Shown here one piece after another: positions 34,253 through 44,398 of a stretch of DNA of 64,000 bases. The notes below the pieces were generated by a model. That model was not told the DNA's origin. It made no database searches and saw only the letters and a list, made by a program, of their open reading frames with translations. Where the stretch lies: assembly GCA_000349905.1 (NCBI GenBank), contig KB722752.1, positions 327,697-391,696 of the forward strand, written 5' to 3'. The translations under genes and the position numbers were made by a program. Source of the stretch: Volvariella volvacea V23 (taxonomy: Eukaryota; Basidiomycota; Agaricomycetes; Agaricales; Pluteaceae). Each line of letters starts with the position of its first letter. Position 1 is the first letter of the stretch.

Positions 34253-34651
34253 TGCTCGTGGTTTTGAGGGTGGAAGGGATGACGACGGATGTGGACTTGT
34301 TGAGTACGGTGCTACTAGGATGGATAGCGGCGAGCACAACGACGACAGAGGGCGAGATGGTGAGTAAAGGCGATGTCGATTATGACTCGGCGAGTTTGGG
34401 CTCGAAGGGATATGATAATGACAGGACGTATAAAGATATGCTGATGATCGGGGAAGTATCGATGGTTTTTTTGATAACGGGAATTTGGATTTCGGGATTA
34501 GTCCGAATCCGAAATCGAATTCTGGTCGGAGTGTGCGTCTGTCTCTGGCGTTTGAGCTCGAACTTGACGGGCTCGGCTGAGCAGCGAGAGAGACGGAGCG
34601 GGTGGACGAGTGCAACCGCCCAACGCCACGTCCTGTTGTCCGAACGAGCAT

Positions 34652-35147
34652 TTACGGTGCCCAAATAATTATTTTTGAGAAACGGAAAAGAGTGTGGCGA
34701 AAATGGACAAGAATGGCAACAAAGACAATTTGGTGAGTCGGATGACGTCATGATGCCGTTTTGGGAAGAGCGGCGCCTACACCTCTCAATCAACTAACAG
34801 TGTGCTAGAGGAACTCAACTCTGCAAATACACACTTGTTGCGTTTTTGTAGGGGCTATGCATCACTAAATGCAAAGTCAGAGAAGACATCTAGGTAAATC
34901 GCCAAATGAAGCTGTTATGCCCAAGAAGGTGTCTGAATTGGGTTACTGTTTGGCTCCGCGAAGTGGTCATATGGCGCAGCCTGCCTACACCTCTCTAATC
35001 AACCTCTCTTATATTTACCAAGTACGCGGTGAGCAAAAGCCTATTTCAAACGGAGAAACGTACTCATCAATCATTTCGTTCGTTAAGCTTAGCCTCTATA
35101 ATCCCTATAGTGTTCACAACCTCAAGCTGCCGGCAAAATCTTACACA
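34652..35147. other. Divergent promoter region, HisRS and Gag-like gene
   Basis: An open frame reaches back from the Gag-like gene to 34869, but its translation has no similarity to relatives, so it is treated as promoter and leader. Confidence 0.5.
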
Positions 35148-35789
35148 ATGCTATACCTTCCACCCCACATCAAACCCTTTGACGGAAACAACTACAACGA
35201 GTGGGCGCTCGCAATGCGCGCACTCCTTGAAGCACACAGTGCGTGGGGTATTATTGTAACTGCTACTATCTCCTGGTATGGATCCGATCAGGACGACGCA
35301 TGGCGACTTGGGGACGAAAAAGGGGCAGGGATAATACTCTGCAACTGCGCACCCGCTATCCAACGAGAACTCATATCCGCCCAGGAGGACTTCCAACCTT
35401 GGTCGTCCAGTGATCATGTCCGCATTCTCCACTCATTGAGCAAGTATCGCTGGGATTACCTCAAGAGGGTGTACAAGGACGAAGTCGATGCCCGACCGAT
35501 CTTGGCGCCATTCAATCGCCACGAGGAACTATACTCTTACAAATTCGTCAACCCGTCCATCACCCCATTAACCCGCCAGTTCGCGAAGCTGGAGGAGTTG
35601 AGAGATAGTCTCAAGGGCACGCAGTTTGAATTGTCCGCCAACGCCTTCGTCGCACTCGTCCTTCATGCGCTGCCCCAGTCTTATTTCAACATCGTTGGAG
35701 GATATATTGCCTCTGTTGGAAAGAGTGGATCGCTAGATTACGAGCGAGTCAAGAGTTTGGCTCTTGAGGAGGAAGGGCGTCAGAAATGA
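35148..35789 (+). CDS. Stand-alone copia Gag-like (UBN2-type) protein
   Basis: 213 residues starting MLYLPPHIKPFDGNNYNEW, the conserved family start; upstream frame from 34869 is not conserved. FDGNNYNEWALAMRALLEA and W at about 40, then DEKGAGIILCNCAPAIQRELIS, KYRWDYLKRVY, LTRQFAKLEELRDSLKGTQFELS and FVALVLHALPQSYF match the helical capsid region of copia Gag (DUF4219/UBN2 families). There is no CCHC zinc knuckle, protease, integrase or reverse transcriptase downstream, and no LTRs were seen nearby. The frame is intact. First of three similar genes in a row on the same strand. Confidence 0.8.
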   Translation: MLYLPPHIKPFDGNNYNEWALAMRALLEAHSAWGIIVTATISWYGSDQDDAWRLGDEKGAGIILCNCAPAIQRELISAQEDFQPWSSSDHVRILHSLSKYRWDYLKRVYKDEVDARPILAPFNRHEELYSYKFVNPSITPLTRQFAKLEELRDSLKGTQFELSANAFVALVLHALPQSYFNIVGGYIASVGKSGSLDYERVKSLALEEEGRQK

Positions 35790-36510
35790 TCAAAGAGTAG
35801 GGATTTGTGGTAAAAAGTGAACAAGTTTGGTAGATTAGATGGACGTCACAGCCTCCCTACTTGGAAGATAAGCGAAAATATAACTGTGAGGCTGCTTTCA
35901 CTATTGGTAAGGCCTAACGTTGTAGCCGCGCACCGATGTCTTGACGGTGAGACTTTGCGTCCGAGTTCAGGTGCTCAGCCAACTACGCCTCAAACTCAGT
36001 TCATGCAAAGCTTGAAACTTGCCCTCCCTGCATATGAAAGCACATCGACGTTGTCATCGCTCAGAGAACCCAGTGCGTTTCAACACGAGTGAAAGCCTTG
36101 ATGTATGCTGCTCAATACCAGCGGTGTCTGTCGCGGATTCACAATCTCGTCACTGCTTGCGCAGCGTCTTTTGTTGGACGCAACAGCATCAGTAGAGTCA
36201 AATAGGTTATCGAGCTGTGTTGCTGGGGGCAGACGAAAATGGAAAAAACAAAGGTCGAGAAGAGCCCATGTTTATTAGGAAGCTTCCTGGTGGCTCCAAA
36301 TTCGTTTGTTGGTTCGTGCACGCGATCATAACATCCCTGTATCCAAGGCGGAGCAGTCGTCTCTAGACCGATCCTCACACATATCTGTGCCACCGACCCC
36401 TGCTCAACTACGCCTACGCAGTGAGTGCCCAATTCGTGTAACAAGCCAAAGACTGCAGCTTGTCAACGCGGAGAAGCCAGCCCTCTCGACCTCGAAGCGC
36501 CCACGAGCTC
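35790..36510. other. Spacer between Gag-like genes
   Basis: No supported gene. A possible small intron (GTGAGT near 36421, CTGCAG near 36459) precedes the next gene and could place its start further upstream. Confidence 0.4.
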
Positions 36511-37212
36511 ATGCCGCCCGAAGCGGGCCCGAAAGACATGCTATGGCTGCCACCTCATGACCACATCAAGCCCTTTGACGGCACCAACTACGACGGATGG
36601 GCACCGCCCGTGCGCGCGCTCCTCGAAGCGCACAGTACGTGGAGCATTATTTGCGGAAAACGCACCCGTCCCACTCCCCCTGTCGCGAAACTTGAGTGGA
36701 GCCAGGACGACGAAAAAGGGGCGGGTATCATACTCTGGAATTGTGCTCCCAGCATCCAACAGGAGCTCATATCGGCGCAGGAGCAGGGAGATGGGGAGTA
36801 CGGAAGCTATCAGTCGTTGGGGCGGTACCGCTGGGAGTACCTCAAGAGGATGTACAAGAGCGATGTCGATGCCATGTCCACCCTGGAAGCGTTCAAGCGG
36901 CACAGAGAATTATTCTCTTACAGGTTCGCAGAATCTACGATTATCCCGTTGTCCGGACAGCTCAAGAGAATGGAGGAGCTGAATAATAGCCTCAAGGGCA
37001 CACGGTTCGCACTGTCCCCAAATACCTTTGTCGCGCTCGTCCTCCACGCCCTCCCGGAACCCTATTCCAACATATTTGAGGGGCATGTCGTTTCGCTCGG
37101 AAAGGATAACCCCTTGGACTACGAGCGGGTCAAGAAGCTAATCCTCGAGGAGGAAAAGGGCCTGAAGTCACAAGCTGCTCAAAGCCGAAGCTTGAATGTG
37201 CAATCACGTTAA
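36511..37212 (+). CDS. Stand-alone copia Gag-like (UBN2-type) protein
   Basis: About 233 residues from the first ATG in frame, MPPEAGPKDMLWLPP; the family start would be the next ATG at 36538. It shares IKPFDGTNYDGWAPPVRALLEAH, DDEKGAGIILWNCAPSIQQELIS, RYRWEYLKRMYKSDVDAM, GQLKRMEELNNSLKGTRFALS and VALVLHALPEPYSN-type blocks with the gene at 35148, and is its closest relative here (tandem duplication). The frame is intact and ends in a short basic/Ser-rich tail. No zinc knuckle or pol genes. Capsid-like by family; the actual role is unknown. Confidence 0.8.
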   Translation: MPPEAGPKDMLWLPPHDHIKPFDGTNYDGWAPPVRALLEAHSTWSIICGKRTRPTPPVAKLEWSQDDEKGAGIILWNCAPSIQQELISAQEQGDGEYGSYQSLGRYRWEYLKRMYKSDVDAMSTLEAFKRHRELFSYRFAESTIIPLSGQLKRMEELNNSLKGTRFALSPNTFVALVLHALPEPYSNIFEGHVVSLGKDNPLDYERVKKLILEEEKGLKSQAAQSRSLNVQSR

Positions 37213-37642
37213 TTCACAAATAGAAAAAAGACTGTCAGTGACTTCGAACTGGCACTCATTGTATTTTTCTGCCCTTATTTCTACCATTATGACACCTGCG
37301 TGTTATCCTATACCCTCAGAAAATATTCGTATTAATCCACCTACATGCCCCTGAGCGGTACAGCGTACCTATATATGAACATGAAAGGAGACTTACACGA
37401 GGTATCGGTTAATTCACCAATGCAGTTAGATCTAGGAATGGTAATCCATGCTGTTGAACTTACACAGCACTTTCTGTCGCCCATAGCTTAGACCGCCCAC
37501 TAGCGCGGGCGGCGTCACTCGAGTCATACAGTCCGACTTTATAAAGACTTCATCTTCTGCGCTCACTGCCAGTCCCCATTCCCGCTGTAACCAGCACTCG
37601 TCAGATCCAAGGGCTCCTACACATATCCCAGACAGTCCATCC
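37213..37642. promoter_or_regulatory. Promoter region of the third Gag-like gene
   Basis: A TATAAA lies at 37540-37545, about 100 bp upstream of the ATG at 37643. Nothing else is recognised. Confidence 0.5.
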
Positions 37643-38437
37643 ATGCAATTCCAAGCAATGCAGCTCCCCGCCAACGTCACGAACACCACAAGTGGTGTGC
37701 TCTACCTCCCCCCTCACATCGAACCACTCAATGGCGCAAACTATCCTCAATGGGCCCTCGCCATGCGCCCGATCCTCGAAATCAACAGCTGCTGGGGATT
37801 CGTTTCTGGGAACCGTCTATCCGGACGCTGGGATCCAGCAGACGAGAGGGCGGCCGGAATCATTCTGTTGTACTGTACCCCGGAGGTGCAGGAGAGGGTG
37901 CTATCGGCGGAATCGTGTTTTTCTCCGGTGTTACCACCCGTTTCGACTTATCAAACTCCATCGATGAATCCATTGTTTGGACAGTCGATGGCGAGGCAGA
38001 GGTGGGACTATCTTTCTAGGACATATGGAAGCCCACTCGGCACGGGAGGAGGTGCGCAAGGAAGGGCTCGGGAGGCTATGGAAGTACAGATGAATAGGAT
38101 GGTGGAGGGACAAGCTCGCGCTTTCAGGTTCACGGAGTCCAGACCGTTCCAGCAGCAGTTCACCGAGTTTGAAGCCTTGTTCGCTACGTTGAGGGGTACG
38201 AGATTCGACATGTCGAATAGGACCGATTTGGTGACTCTCGTGTGGGGCGCCCTTCCGCCCTCGTACATCCAAAGTCTGGGATTATTGGAGCCGTTGCGGG
38301 GGAATGACTACCGGTGGTATCAGGGATTGAAGGTGCTTGTCCTCCGAGAGGAGACGAGACGAGGCCCCGCTATGTCACAAGGGATGGTAGTAAAAAACGA
38401 AGAGGACGAGATGCCTTTACGTCTTGTGGGGGATTGA
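37643..38437 (+). CDS. Stand-alone copia Gag-like (UBN2-type) protein
   Basis: 264 residues, MQFQAMQLPANVTNTTSG, then VLYLPPHIEPLNGANYPQWALAMRPILE, DERAAGIILLYCTPEVQERVLS, RQRWDYLSRTYGS, FEALFATLRGTRFDMS and LVTLVWGALPPSYIQ. More diverged than its two neighbours, with an 18-residue N-terminal leader and a longer central loop (FSPVLPPVSTYQTPS). The TATA box is well placed. No zinc knuckle or pol domain. The open frame after this much divergence suggests purifying selection, but that needs a dN/dS test. It lies 176 bp before the family-A F-box gene at 38613, same strand. Confidence 0.8.
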   Translation: MQFQAMQLPANVTNTTSGVLYLPPHIEPLNGANYPQWALAMRPILEINSCWGFVSGNRLSGRWDPADERAAGIILLYCTPEVQERVLSAESCFSPVLPPVSTYQTPSMNPLFGQSMARQRWDYLSRTYGSPLGTGGGAQGRAREAMEVQMNRMVEGQARAFRFTESRPFQQQFTEFEALFATLRGTRFDMSNRTDLVTLVWGALPPSYIQSLGLLEPLRGNDYRWYQGLKVLVLREETRRGPAMSQGMVVKNEEDEMPLRLVGD

Positions 38438-38546
38438 TAGCAATAGGAGGCCAGGACAAGTGTGGACATGTATCACTGGAGTATGGGTAGATTATAAAAT
38501 CGAGTTGTTTGTAAAACGACATTGTCAGGCGTTTTGGCGCCCAAAT

Positions 38547-38560
38547 CACGTGATCACGTG
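38547..38560. promoter_or_regulatory. Double CACGTG upstream of family-A gene
   Basis: Two hexamers at 38547-38552 and 38555-38560, joined as CACGTGATCACGTG, 53-66 bp upstream of the start at 38613. The closest-spaced pair in the window. Confidence 0.5.
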
Positions 38561-38612
38561 GCCAGCCCGCGAGCAACGTTAATTGCTTGACTCCAAATTT
38601 TGAATCCAATTC

Positions 38613-40324
38613 ATGTCGTCTACACCGCCTCCCTGGCTGAGGTCGATTCAGACGTAACGGCAATGCGCACTCACATTGACGGTGAGATTGCTCAGCTAGA
38701 AGATCGAATCGTTAAACTCCGTAGGCGCCGAAATCAGCTCGCCCCCATCTCACGCCTTCCTGTGGATGTTCTGCAGTTCGTCATGCTCAACCTCCTCCCC
38801 TCGGAGCCTTGCGCTCCTGAGATGTGGATCCAGTTTACACTAGTGTCACACAACTGGCGGGCTGTCGCCCTTGACTGTCCACTGCTCTGGAGGACGATCG
38901 ATCTCTCCAACATGTCGATGAATTGGGTGGATGAATTCATTCGGCGTTCACGCGGCGTTCCTCTCGTATTGCGATCGAATTGCAACACCGCTCTCCCCGC
39001 AGACCTCACAAAGGTCACCTCGGCGCTGACAGGGGCGCTGGACCGTATCAGCGGGTTGTTCGTATTATCGGGGGGATACGAACAGGCAGGTTGGATTCCT
39101 CTCCTGAACTCGCTCGATTTCTCCAAGTCCCCGTGTTTCGAGAGCCTGGAAGTGTGGCAGTGCAAGAAATTATATCTTGACTGGAAATCGACTTTTAGAC
39201 TGCGATACCTGACCCTCAAATACAATTCTTTCAATGCGGCGCTATTCTCCCCACATCTTACCAGCCTCACGTTAAAGGACATTGACCACGAAAGCCTACC
39301 ATCACGGTCGGAGTTCTATGAGCTACTAGCCTCGTTAACAAACCTCCGCAGTTTAACGTTAAGGAATGTCCTCACAGATTTGACGACGGACACGGGGGAA
39401 ACAACATCCTTTCCCCTTATTGCAGTACAGGCGACCATATCCCTACCATCCCTCCATCGCCTGGATTTATGTGATGAGTCTGAGCAGGAGTGCGCTCGGT
39501 TTCTCTCTCATACAGCCTTTCCGAATCTCGTGGGTCTATTCACTTCCCTCAACAAAGCCACACCAACATCGTTAACTATACTATCCGGAGTCCTACCCGG
39601 GATCTAGAATAACACTTTAATATTAAATCGCACTCTGGATCATTCCAAGAAACCGTACCTCCACATGCAAGCTTTTGTTGATGGGTCGTATAACGCACTC
39701 CGAGTTCTCAACCCTTTCGAGAAATTTCGTATAGAAACCAACATCAGCTGGATCTCCGACTCCTGCATTCAACCCTTTTGCGATGTCATCGCGACGCTCC
39801 CCGGGGATCGGGATGGGCAACAGATGTCCATCCCAGATCTATGGATCACCTGGACGCATCCTTCACAGGACGATTTCGCCTCCCTCACTAGACAATTAGC
39901 GAAGTCTCCTTGCTTCAAAAGCGTGAGATTTTCGATTCCTGGGGGAGCTCAGTCGTACTTTACCCTTCTCAAGTCCTGTACTCCCTACGAATGTCCGAAC
40001 CGTTGTGTGCAAAACTCTGCCACGAAACACTTTTCGCGTCAACTAATGTCCCTCACATCAGACTCGCCAGCGTGTGCTTCCTGTCAAGGACATGCGTCCG
40101 CCTTCTTCCCAAATCTGGATTATCTGAAGGTTCACGTCGATACCACTCAAAAAGTTGATCGAGAAGTGCTGGAGGCGTTTTTGGCTCATCGATTTGATTG
40201 TGGCCGACCAGTGAGTCGGGTTGTAATCACTTGTAGTGAATACAGGACACCAGAGGGGCATGTCGCTGCAAGAGAACTGCAGACGCTAGGCGATATAGTT
40301 GAGTGTCAATTTCCTGCAAGTTGA
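38613..40324 (+). pseudogene. Family-A F-box gene with frameshift and amber stop
   Basis: The family start MSSTPPP at 38613 runs out of frame after a few codons. The body is open in another frame: THIDGEIAQLEDRIVKLRRRR coiled coil, ISRLPVDVLQFVMLNLLP and WIQFTLVSHNWRAVAL F-box. An ATG at 38661 could rescue initiation. A TAG at 39605-39607 falls where the paralogue at 40665 has Trp (PRVWSNSL against PGI*NNTL). The same frame then continues without further stops to 40324, including the cysteine motif CPNRC ... CASCQ and FLAHRFDCGRPVSR. Everything after the stop is well preserved, so decay is recent or the stop is read through. Partner of 20323-21950 in the other arm. Confidence 0.8.
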
Positions 40325-40581
40325 ACCCTGGACGCGTATCGCAGGGGATGGTGTTGATTTCTCACTCTGGCGTTTTGTGCCTTTCCTTTTCTGTGCCCTT
40401 TATTCGACTTGCTTTGTCCCTTCAGAAATTGCAATATCAGTAGTTACCTTTGAGCAAGAACCATTGCCATAATATCGTATTCATAAACAAGCCAAGGATA
40501 TTCAGATAGCATATCGGCTATCTGGGCAAGCGGAAATTCGAAAGTCCAGGAATGCAAGCCCATGTGAGCTGTTCCCTTTGC

Positions 40582-40587
40582 CACGTG
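40582..40587. promoter_or_regulatory. CACGTG palindrome upstream of family-A gene
   Basis: Context GCCACGTGGC, 78 bp before the ATG at 40665, similar in flanking bases to the site at 14637. Confidence 0.5.
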
Positions 40588-40664
40588 GCTCGGGCCGCTC
40601 GGCCTGTTTCGACTCGCTTCAACACTTGCTACTCTTGTCATCCACGCTTTCAGCCGCTCCAGGC

Positions 40665-42344
40665 ATGGGAGACGAAACCATTGGCACGCTGGAGGCTGAG
40701 CGTGCTCAAATCGACAGCGAAATCGCCCAACTGCAGGCCCAGATCACTCAACTTTGCAGACGCCGAAATCAGCTCGCTCCCATCATGCAACTTCCACAAG
40801 ACGTTCTCCAGCTCATTATGCTCAACCTTCTTCCCTCTTCGCAGTGCTCGCCAGCAACTTGGACTCAGTTTACTCAAGTCTCGTATTACTTGCGAACTCT
40901 TGCACTTGACTACCCATTGCTTTGGACGGCAATCGAACTCTCAGATATGTCGTCAACTTGGGTTAGCGAATTTCTTCAGCGTTCACGCGGCGCTCCTCTC
41001 ATCATACGAGTTGACTGTAATACTGCTCCTCGTAACAGTCTCAGCGCTGTTACCTCGATGTTGGTGGGAGCGATGGACCGCATCAGGGCATTTCAATGTA
41101 CCACAATCGACAAGGAAGCCTATGCGGGCTGGTTTTCTTCCCTGAACTCACTCGATTTCTCAAAGTCATCATGCTTCGAGGACCTGGAGATATGGCACTG
41201 CAAGGAACTGTATCAAGACAGGAAACTGACGCTCAAGTTGCGATATTTAAACCTCAGATTTGGTGCTTTCAACGCAAGCCTATTTTCTCCCCACCTTACC
41301 GATCTCACGTTAAAGGACCCAGATCCGGCAACCTTGCCGACCACATCCGAGTTCTATCATATCCTAGCTTCTTTGACAAATCTCCGCGTTTTGACGTTGA
41401 GGAAGGTCCTTGTTGAACTCAAGACTGAATCGGAGACGGAGAGTGGAGTACCCTCGTTTTTCCTCAATACCGAGGCCTCCGCAATACTACCGCGCCTTCA
41501 TTCTCTTAGTTTATATGATGAGTCCGACCAAACATGTGCTCGACTCCTCTCTCACGTAGTACATTCAAACCTCGAGGTCTTGAATGTTTTCCTTGACAAA
41601 TCCACGGCATCGACACTATCAGCACTCACTGAAGTCTTACCCAGGGTCTGGAGCAACAGCCTGATTTTCAATCGAGGCCCTCGATACTCTAAAGCACCGT
41701 ACCTCCATCTGCAAGTCGATGTAGAAGGCTCGTACAACGCGCTCCGATTGCTCGATTCAAATGACGCCTTTCGAATAGAAACGTATATCAGCTGGACGTC
41801 AGACTCTGGCGTCCAACCCTTCCGTGATCTGGTTGCAACTCTTCCCGGCGAGCAGCTGCTTACCCCAACTTTGTGGATCCATTGGAAGCATCGACCTTTG
41901 GAGGATTTCCTCGCCCTCCTCTCGGCTCTCCAGGGGTTTTCTTGCTTCAAAAGCCTGGAAGTCCCGTTTTCTGGGGATAGCAGGTGGTGCTTCGATCTCC
42001 TCAAATACGGTACTCCCAATGACTGTCCAAACAACTGCGTCGGTGACTCCACCAGCAAAGCCTTTTCGTGCGATGCTTCGCCACCGTCTCCTTTACCGGC
42101 TTGCGCCTCCTGCCAGGAATTCGCAGCGTCTTTCTTCCCAAACATGGATTGTTTGATCGTTCGTGTCGACGCTCCACAGAAAGTCGAACGAGAAGTGTTG
42201 GAAAGGTTTTTGGCCCATCGATTCGATTCTGGTCGGCCTATGCGGAGTGTGAGAGTTAAGTGTAAGGAGTACCTTACAGAGGAGGGGAAGGTTGCCATGG
42301 CAGAGCTGCAAACCATAGGGGATGTGATTGAATGTTATGTGTGA
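40665..42344 (+). CDS. F-box protein, family A, intact
   Basis: 559 residues from the first ATG (MGDETIGTLEAERAQ); the frame extends back to a TTG at 40578, which is not used here. A coiled coil (about 10-38, IDSEIAQLQAQITQL) is followed by RRRNQLAPIMQLPQDVLQLIM, WTQFTQVSYYLRTLAL and YPLLWTAIELSDMSS (F-box; the usual HHW is YYL). Leucine-rich middle. The four-cysteine motif is C-x3-C-x21-C-x2-C (CPNNC ... CASCQ), followed by RFLAHRFDSGRPMRSV. Predicted SCF substrate receptor with unknown target. Single exon, undamaged. Positional partner of the other intact A gene at 18265-19965. Confidence 0.85.
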   Translation: MGDETIGTLEAERAQIDSEIAQLQAQITQLCRRRNQLAPIMQLPQDVLQLIMLNLLPSSQCSPATWTQFTQVSYYLRTLALDYPLLWTAIELSDMSSTWVSEFLQRSRGAPLIIRVDCNTAPRNSLSAVTSMLVGAMDRIRAFQCTTIDKEAYAGWFSSLNSLDFSKSSCFEDLEIWHCKELYQDRKLTLKLRYLNLRFGAFNASLFSPHLTDLTLKDPDPATLPTTSEFYHILASLTNLRVLTLRKVLVELKTESETESGVPSFFLNTEASAILPRLHSLSLYDESDQTCARLLSHVVHSNLEVLNVFLDKSTASTLSALTEVLPRVWSNSLIFNRGPRYSKAPYLHLQVDVEGSYNALRLLDSNDAFRIETYISWTSDSGVQPFRDLVATLPGEQLLTPTLWIHWKHRPLEDFLALLSALQGFSCFKSLEVPFSGDSRWCFDLLKYGTPNDCPNNCVGDSTSKAFSCDASPPSPLPACASCQEFAASFFPNMDCLIVRVDAPQKVEREVLERFLAHRFDSGRPMRSVRVKCKEYLTEEGKVAMAELQTIGDVIECYV

Positions 42345-42528
42345 GGATGTACCTCGGGAACTGCAGATATCTCATAGTAGATATGAACAAGAGAATACAG
42401 TTCAAGTGCTCAGAAATGTCAATACGGATCGTGGTGTCCACCAGACAGTGAGAAATTCTCTCCCTGTAAATCTAAAAAAACTCCTTCAGCACCTAGACCA
42501 TCTATAGTATCTTCGTTGCAGCTCCTGA

Positions 42529-44092
42529 CTAAGATGCGAGCCATTTCACGTCTCTTCCTTCTTCCTTTAAGGACTTTAGTATTAAAACATCGTCAAATGC
42601 ATCCTGAAGAGCGATAACAAGGTTGGCGCTCTGTAGTGACCCGTATCGAAACCGCGACTGGATCATGGCTCCAAGGCCATTCGAGTTGGATATTTTCATG
42701 TCTAACAACTGAAGATTGGGGAGATATACCGTCTGTGTAGTTGATGAATTTCCAGAATTTTCGGCATCGGTTGGAGTTGGGATAGTAAGTAGGGCCAAAA
42801 ATTCCTCCTGAATTTCGGGGTACTGCAAAACAAGCGTGTGCACGGAGTGTAGATGTTCACCTGATCGCCGGAGAAATTCGAGTAGGTTGTTAGAGTTTTG
42901 AGTTGGGGAGTAGTCGGTTATAGATAAGGTAGTGAGAGAACATTTTGAGCGCAGGAGGAACTGCGATATGTATGGGAGTGGGTCGCGATAAGAGCCTAGG
43001 TGGGGGTTAAATTGATGTTCAACGTGAAGATGCTGTAGCAATGGGGCGACTATGCGTTCGAGCAGTGTGATTATACCCTGTCCACTGAAATGGAGAGTAC
43101 AAAGTGACGAAAGACGAATAGCTGCACCGCCGACCGGAAGTCCTATTTCATTCTTTGTAGAATGAATAGTAACGAATAAATGATCTAAGGCGCGTCAATC
43201 GATTCAAAATCAGTACGAGTGGCCCCAACGCATTATAAGATAGCCGAATCTCTTCTATCTGTGACCAAGGGGTTAATTGGGGTATGAAATACCACCAAGT
43301 CACCCGTCGAAGTTCTTTAGATTGGTTGATTTCATCCCAGATCAATTGTAGGGAATACTCATCCCAGCCTTGCAGGTTGAAAGCGGAAACAGACACCAGG
43401 TTTTCTGGATTCCGGAGGCGTAGGAATGGCGCACGAGGGAACCGTGCGTCGAGAAAGATGCTGATGGTCCTCCACCTGTCACTATGCGAAATGAATAGGT
43501 TGATGATATCGACCGCTGGTTGAAGGTCTCGCTGCAAGGCGTGATGAGCTTGAGAGAATGACAAGTCGAGTAGGCAAGTGGTCCCAGTTCGGATGAGCCA
43601 TAGCTCCACTAAGCGCACAGTTTCTACCCGTTGAGCCTGGAAGATCTGGATCGTTGACCAGGCGACCGGCATGCAGCTTGAAGCAATGTACCGCCACCTT
43701 CGGCAAACATGGGAGAGTTCCATGAGTTTGTAGCAGCGGGTGGAGTCTTTAACCTGGAGCTGGATGTTCGTAAAGCTTGTCGAGGAGGGATCAGTCGCAT
43801 AAAGAAAAATGTTTGACAGCACTTCTATTGGGACTGTGTGAATCGGTTTTGACAAAGATGCTGCATGGTTCGGATTTGAGGTATTGTTGACAGCGCCTAC
43901 TGAGTCGAGGGCCTGTGATGAGGGGGCAAGTAGTTGCCTGGGATCGATTGTGCCCTGCGATTGTGGTGAGGACTTCAAGCGGTCTAAGTCCACAAGCGAT
44001 TTCCAAAATCGCTGCTCAGCGAATGTTACTGGATTGAGGCACTAAGTCAAGGCCACAACCGAGTTAAGGATTTGAATACCTATCTGATCCAT
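42529..44092 (-). pseudogene. Family-B F-box gene with one frameshift
   Basis: Exon 1 is the 13-nt ATGGATCAGATAG (44080-44092), then an intron to 44029 and exon 2 from 44028, reading VTFAEQRFWKSLVDLDRL. The F-box is VPIEVLSNIFLYATD with LSHVCRRWRYIASS and VAWSTIQ. The frame is open to KELRRVTWWYFIPQLTPWSQIEEIRL and ends at a TGA after FYKE near 43148. The remaining 190 residues (NEIGLPVGGAAIRLSSL ... QSRFRYGSLQSANLV ... GRDVKWLAS) are open one base out. A single indel at about 43150-43180 explains it. Probably recently inactivated, or a sequencing error. Confidence 0.8.
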
Positions 44093-44193
44093 TGCGAAGA
44101 CTAACCAATGTCGCTACTAGTATGGGAGAAATCTGAGTGCAATCGTGACATTGCCATTGCGTTGGCCAACGTAACGCGTAACGTCCCGAAGTG

Positions 44194-44199
44194 CACGTG
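44194..44199. promoter_or_regulatory. CACGTG palindrome upstream of family-B gene
   Basis: 102 bp upstream of the start at 44092, context GATCACGTGCAC on the gene strand. Confidence 0.45.
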
Positions 44200-44398
44200 A
44201 TCAACCAGCGCCAGGTGCCGTAGAGCCATGTAAAGCATCTTTTACCAAGTCATTGATGCTGTCGCCGTTACGCATGCAAATCACATCAAAGAGCTACAAT
44301 ATAATTTGCACACAGAGTTCATTAAATTATGTATGAACACATCCAGAACAGTATACGAATCAAATAATCCCCTCACACCCAACTGGCGGCCGAAGGTA

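Noticed and set aside
34869..35147. N-terminal extension of 93 codons on the first Gag-like gene
   Set aside because: Relatives start at MLYLPPH; the extension matches nothing and spans the expected promoter.
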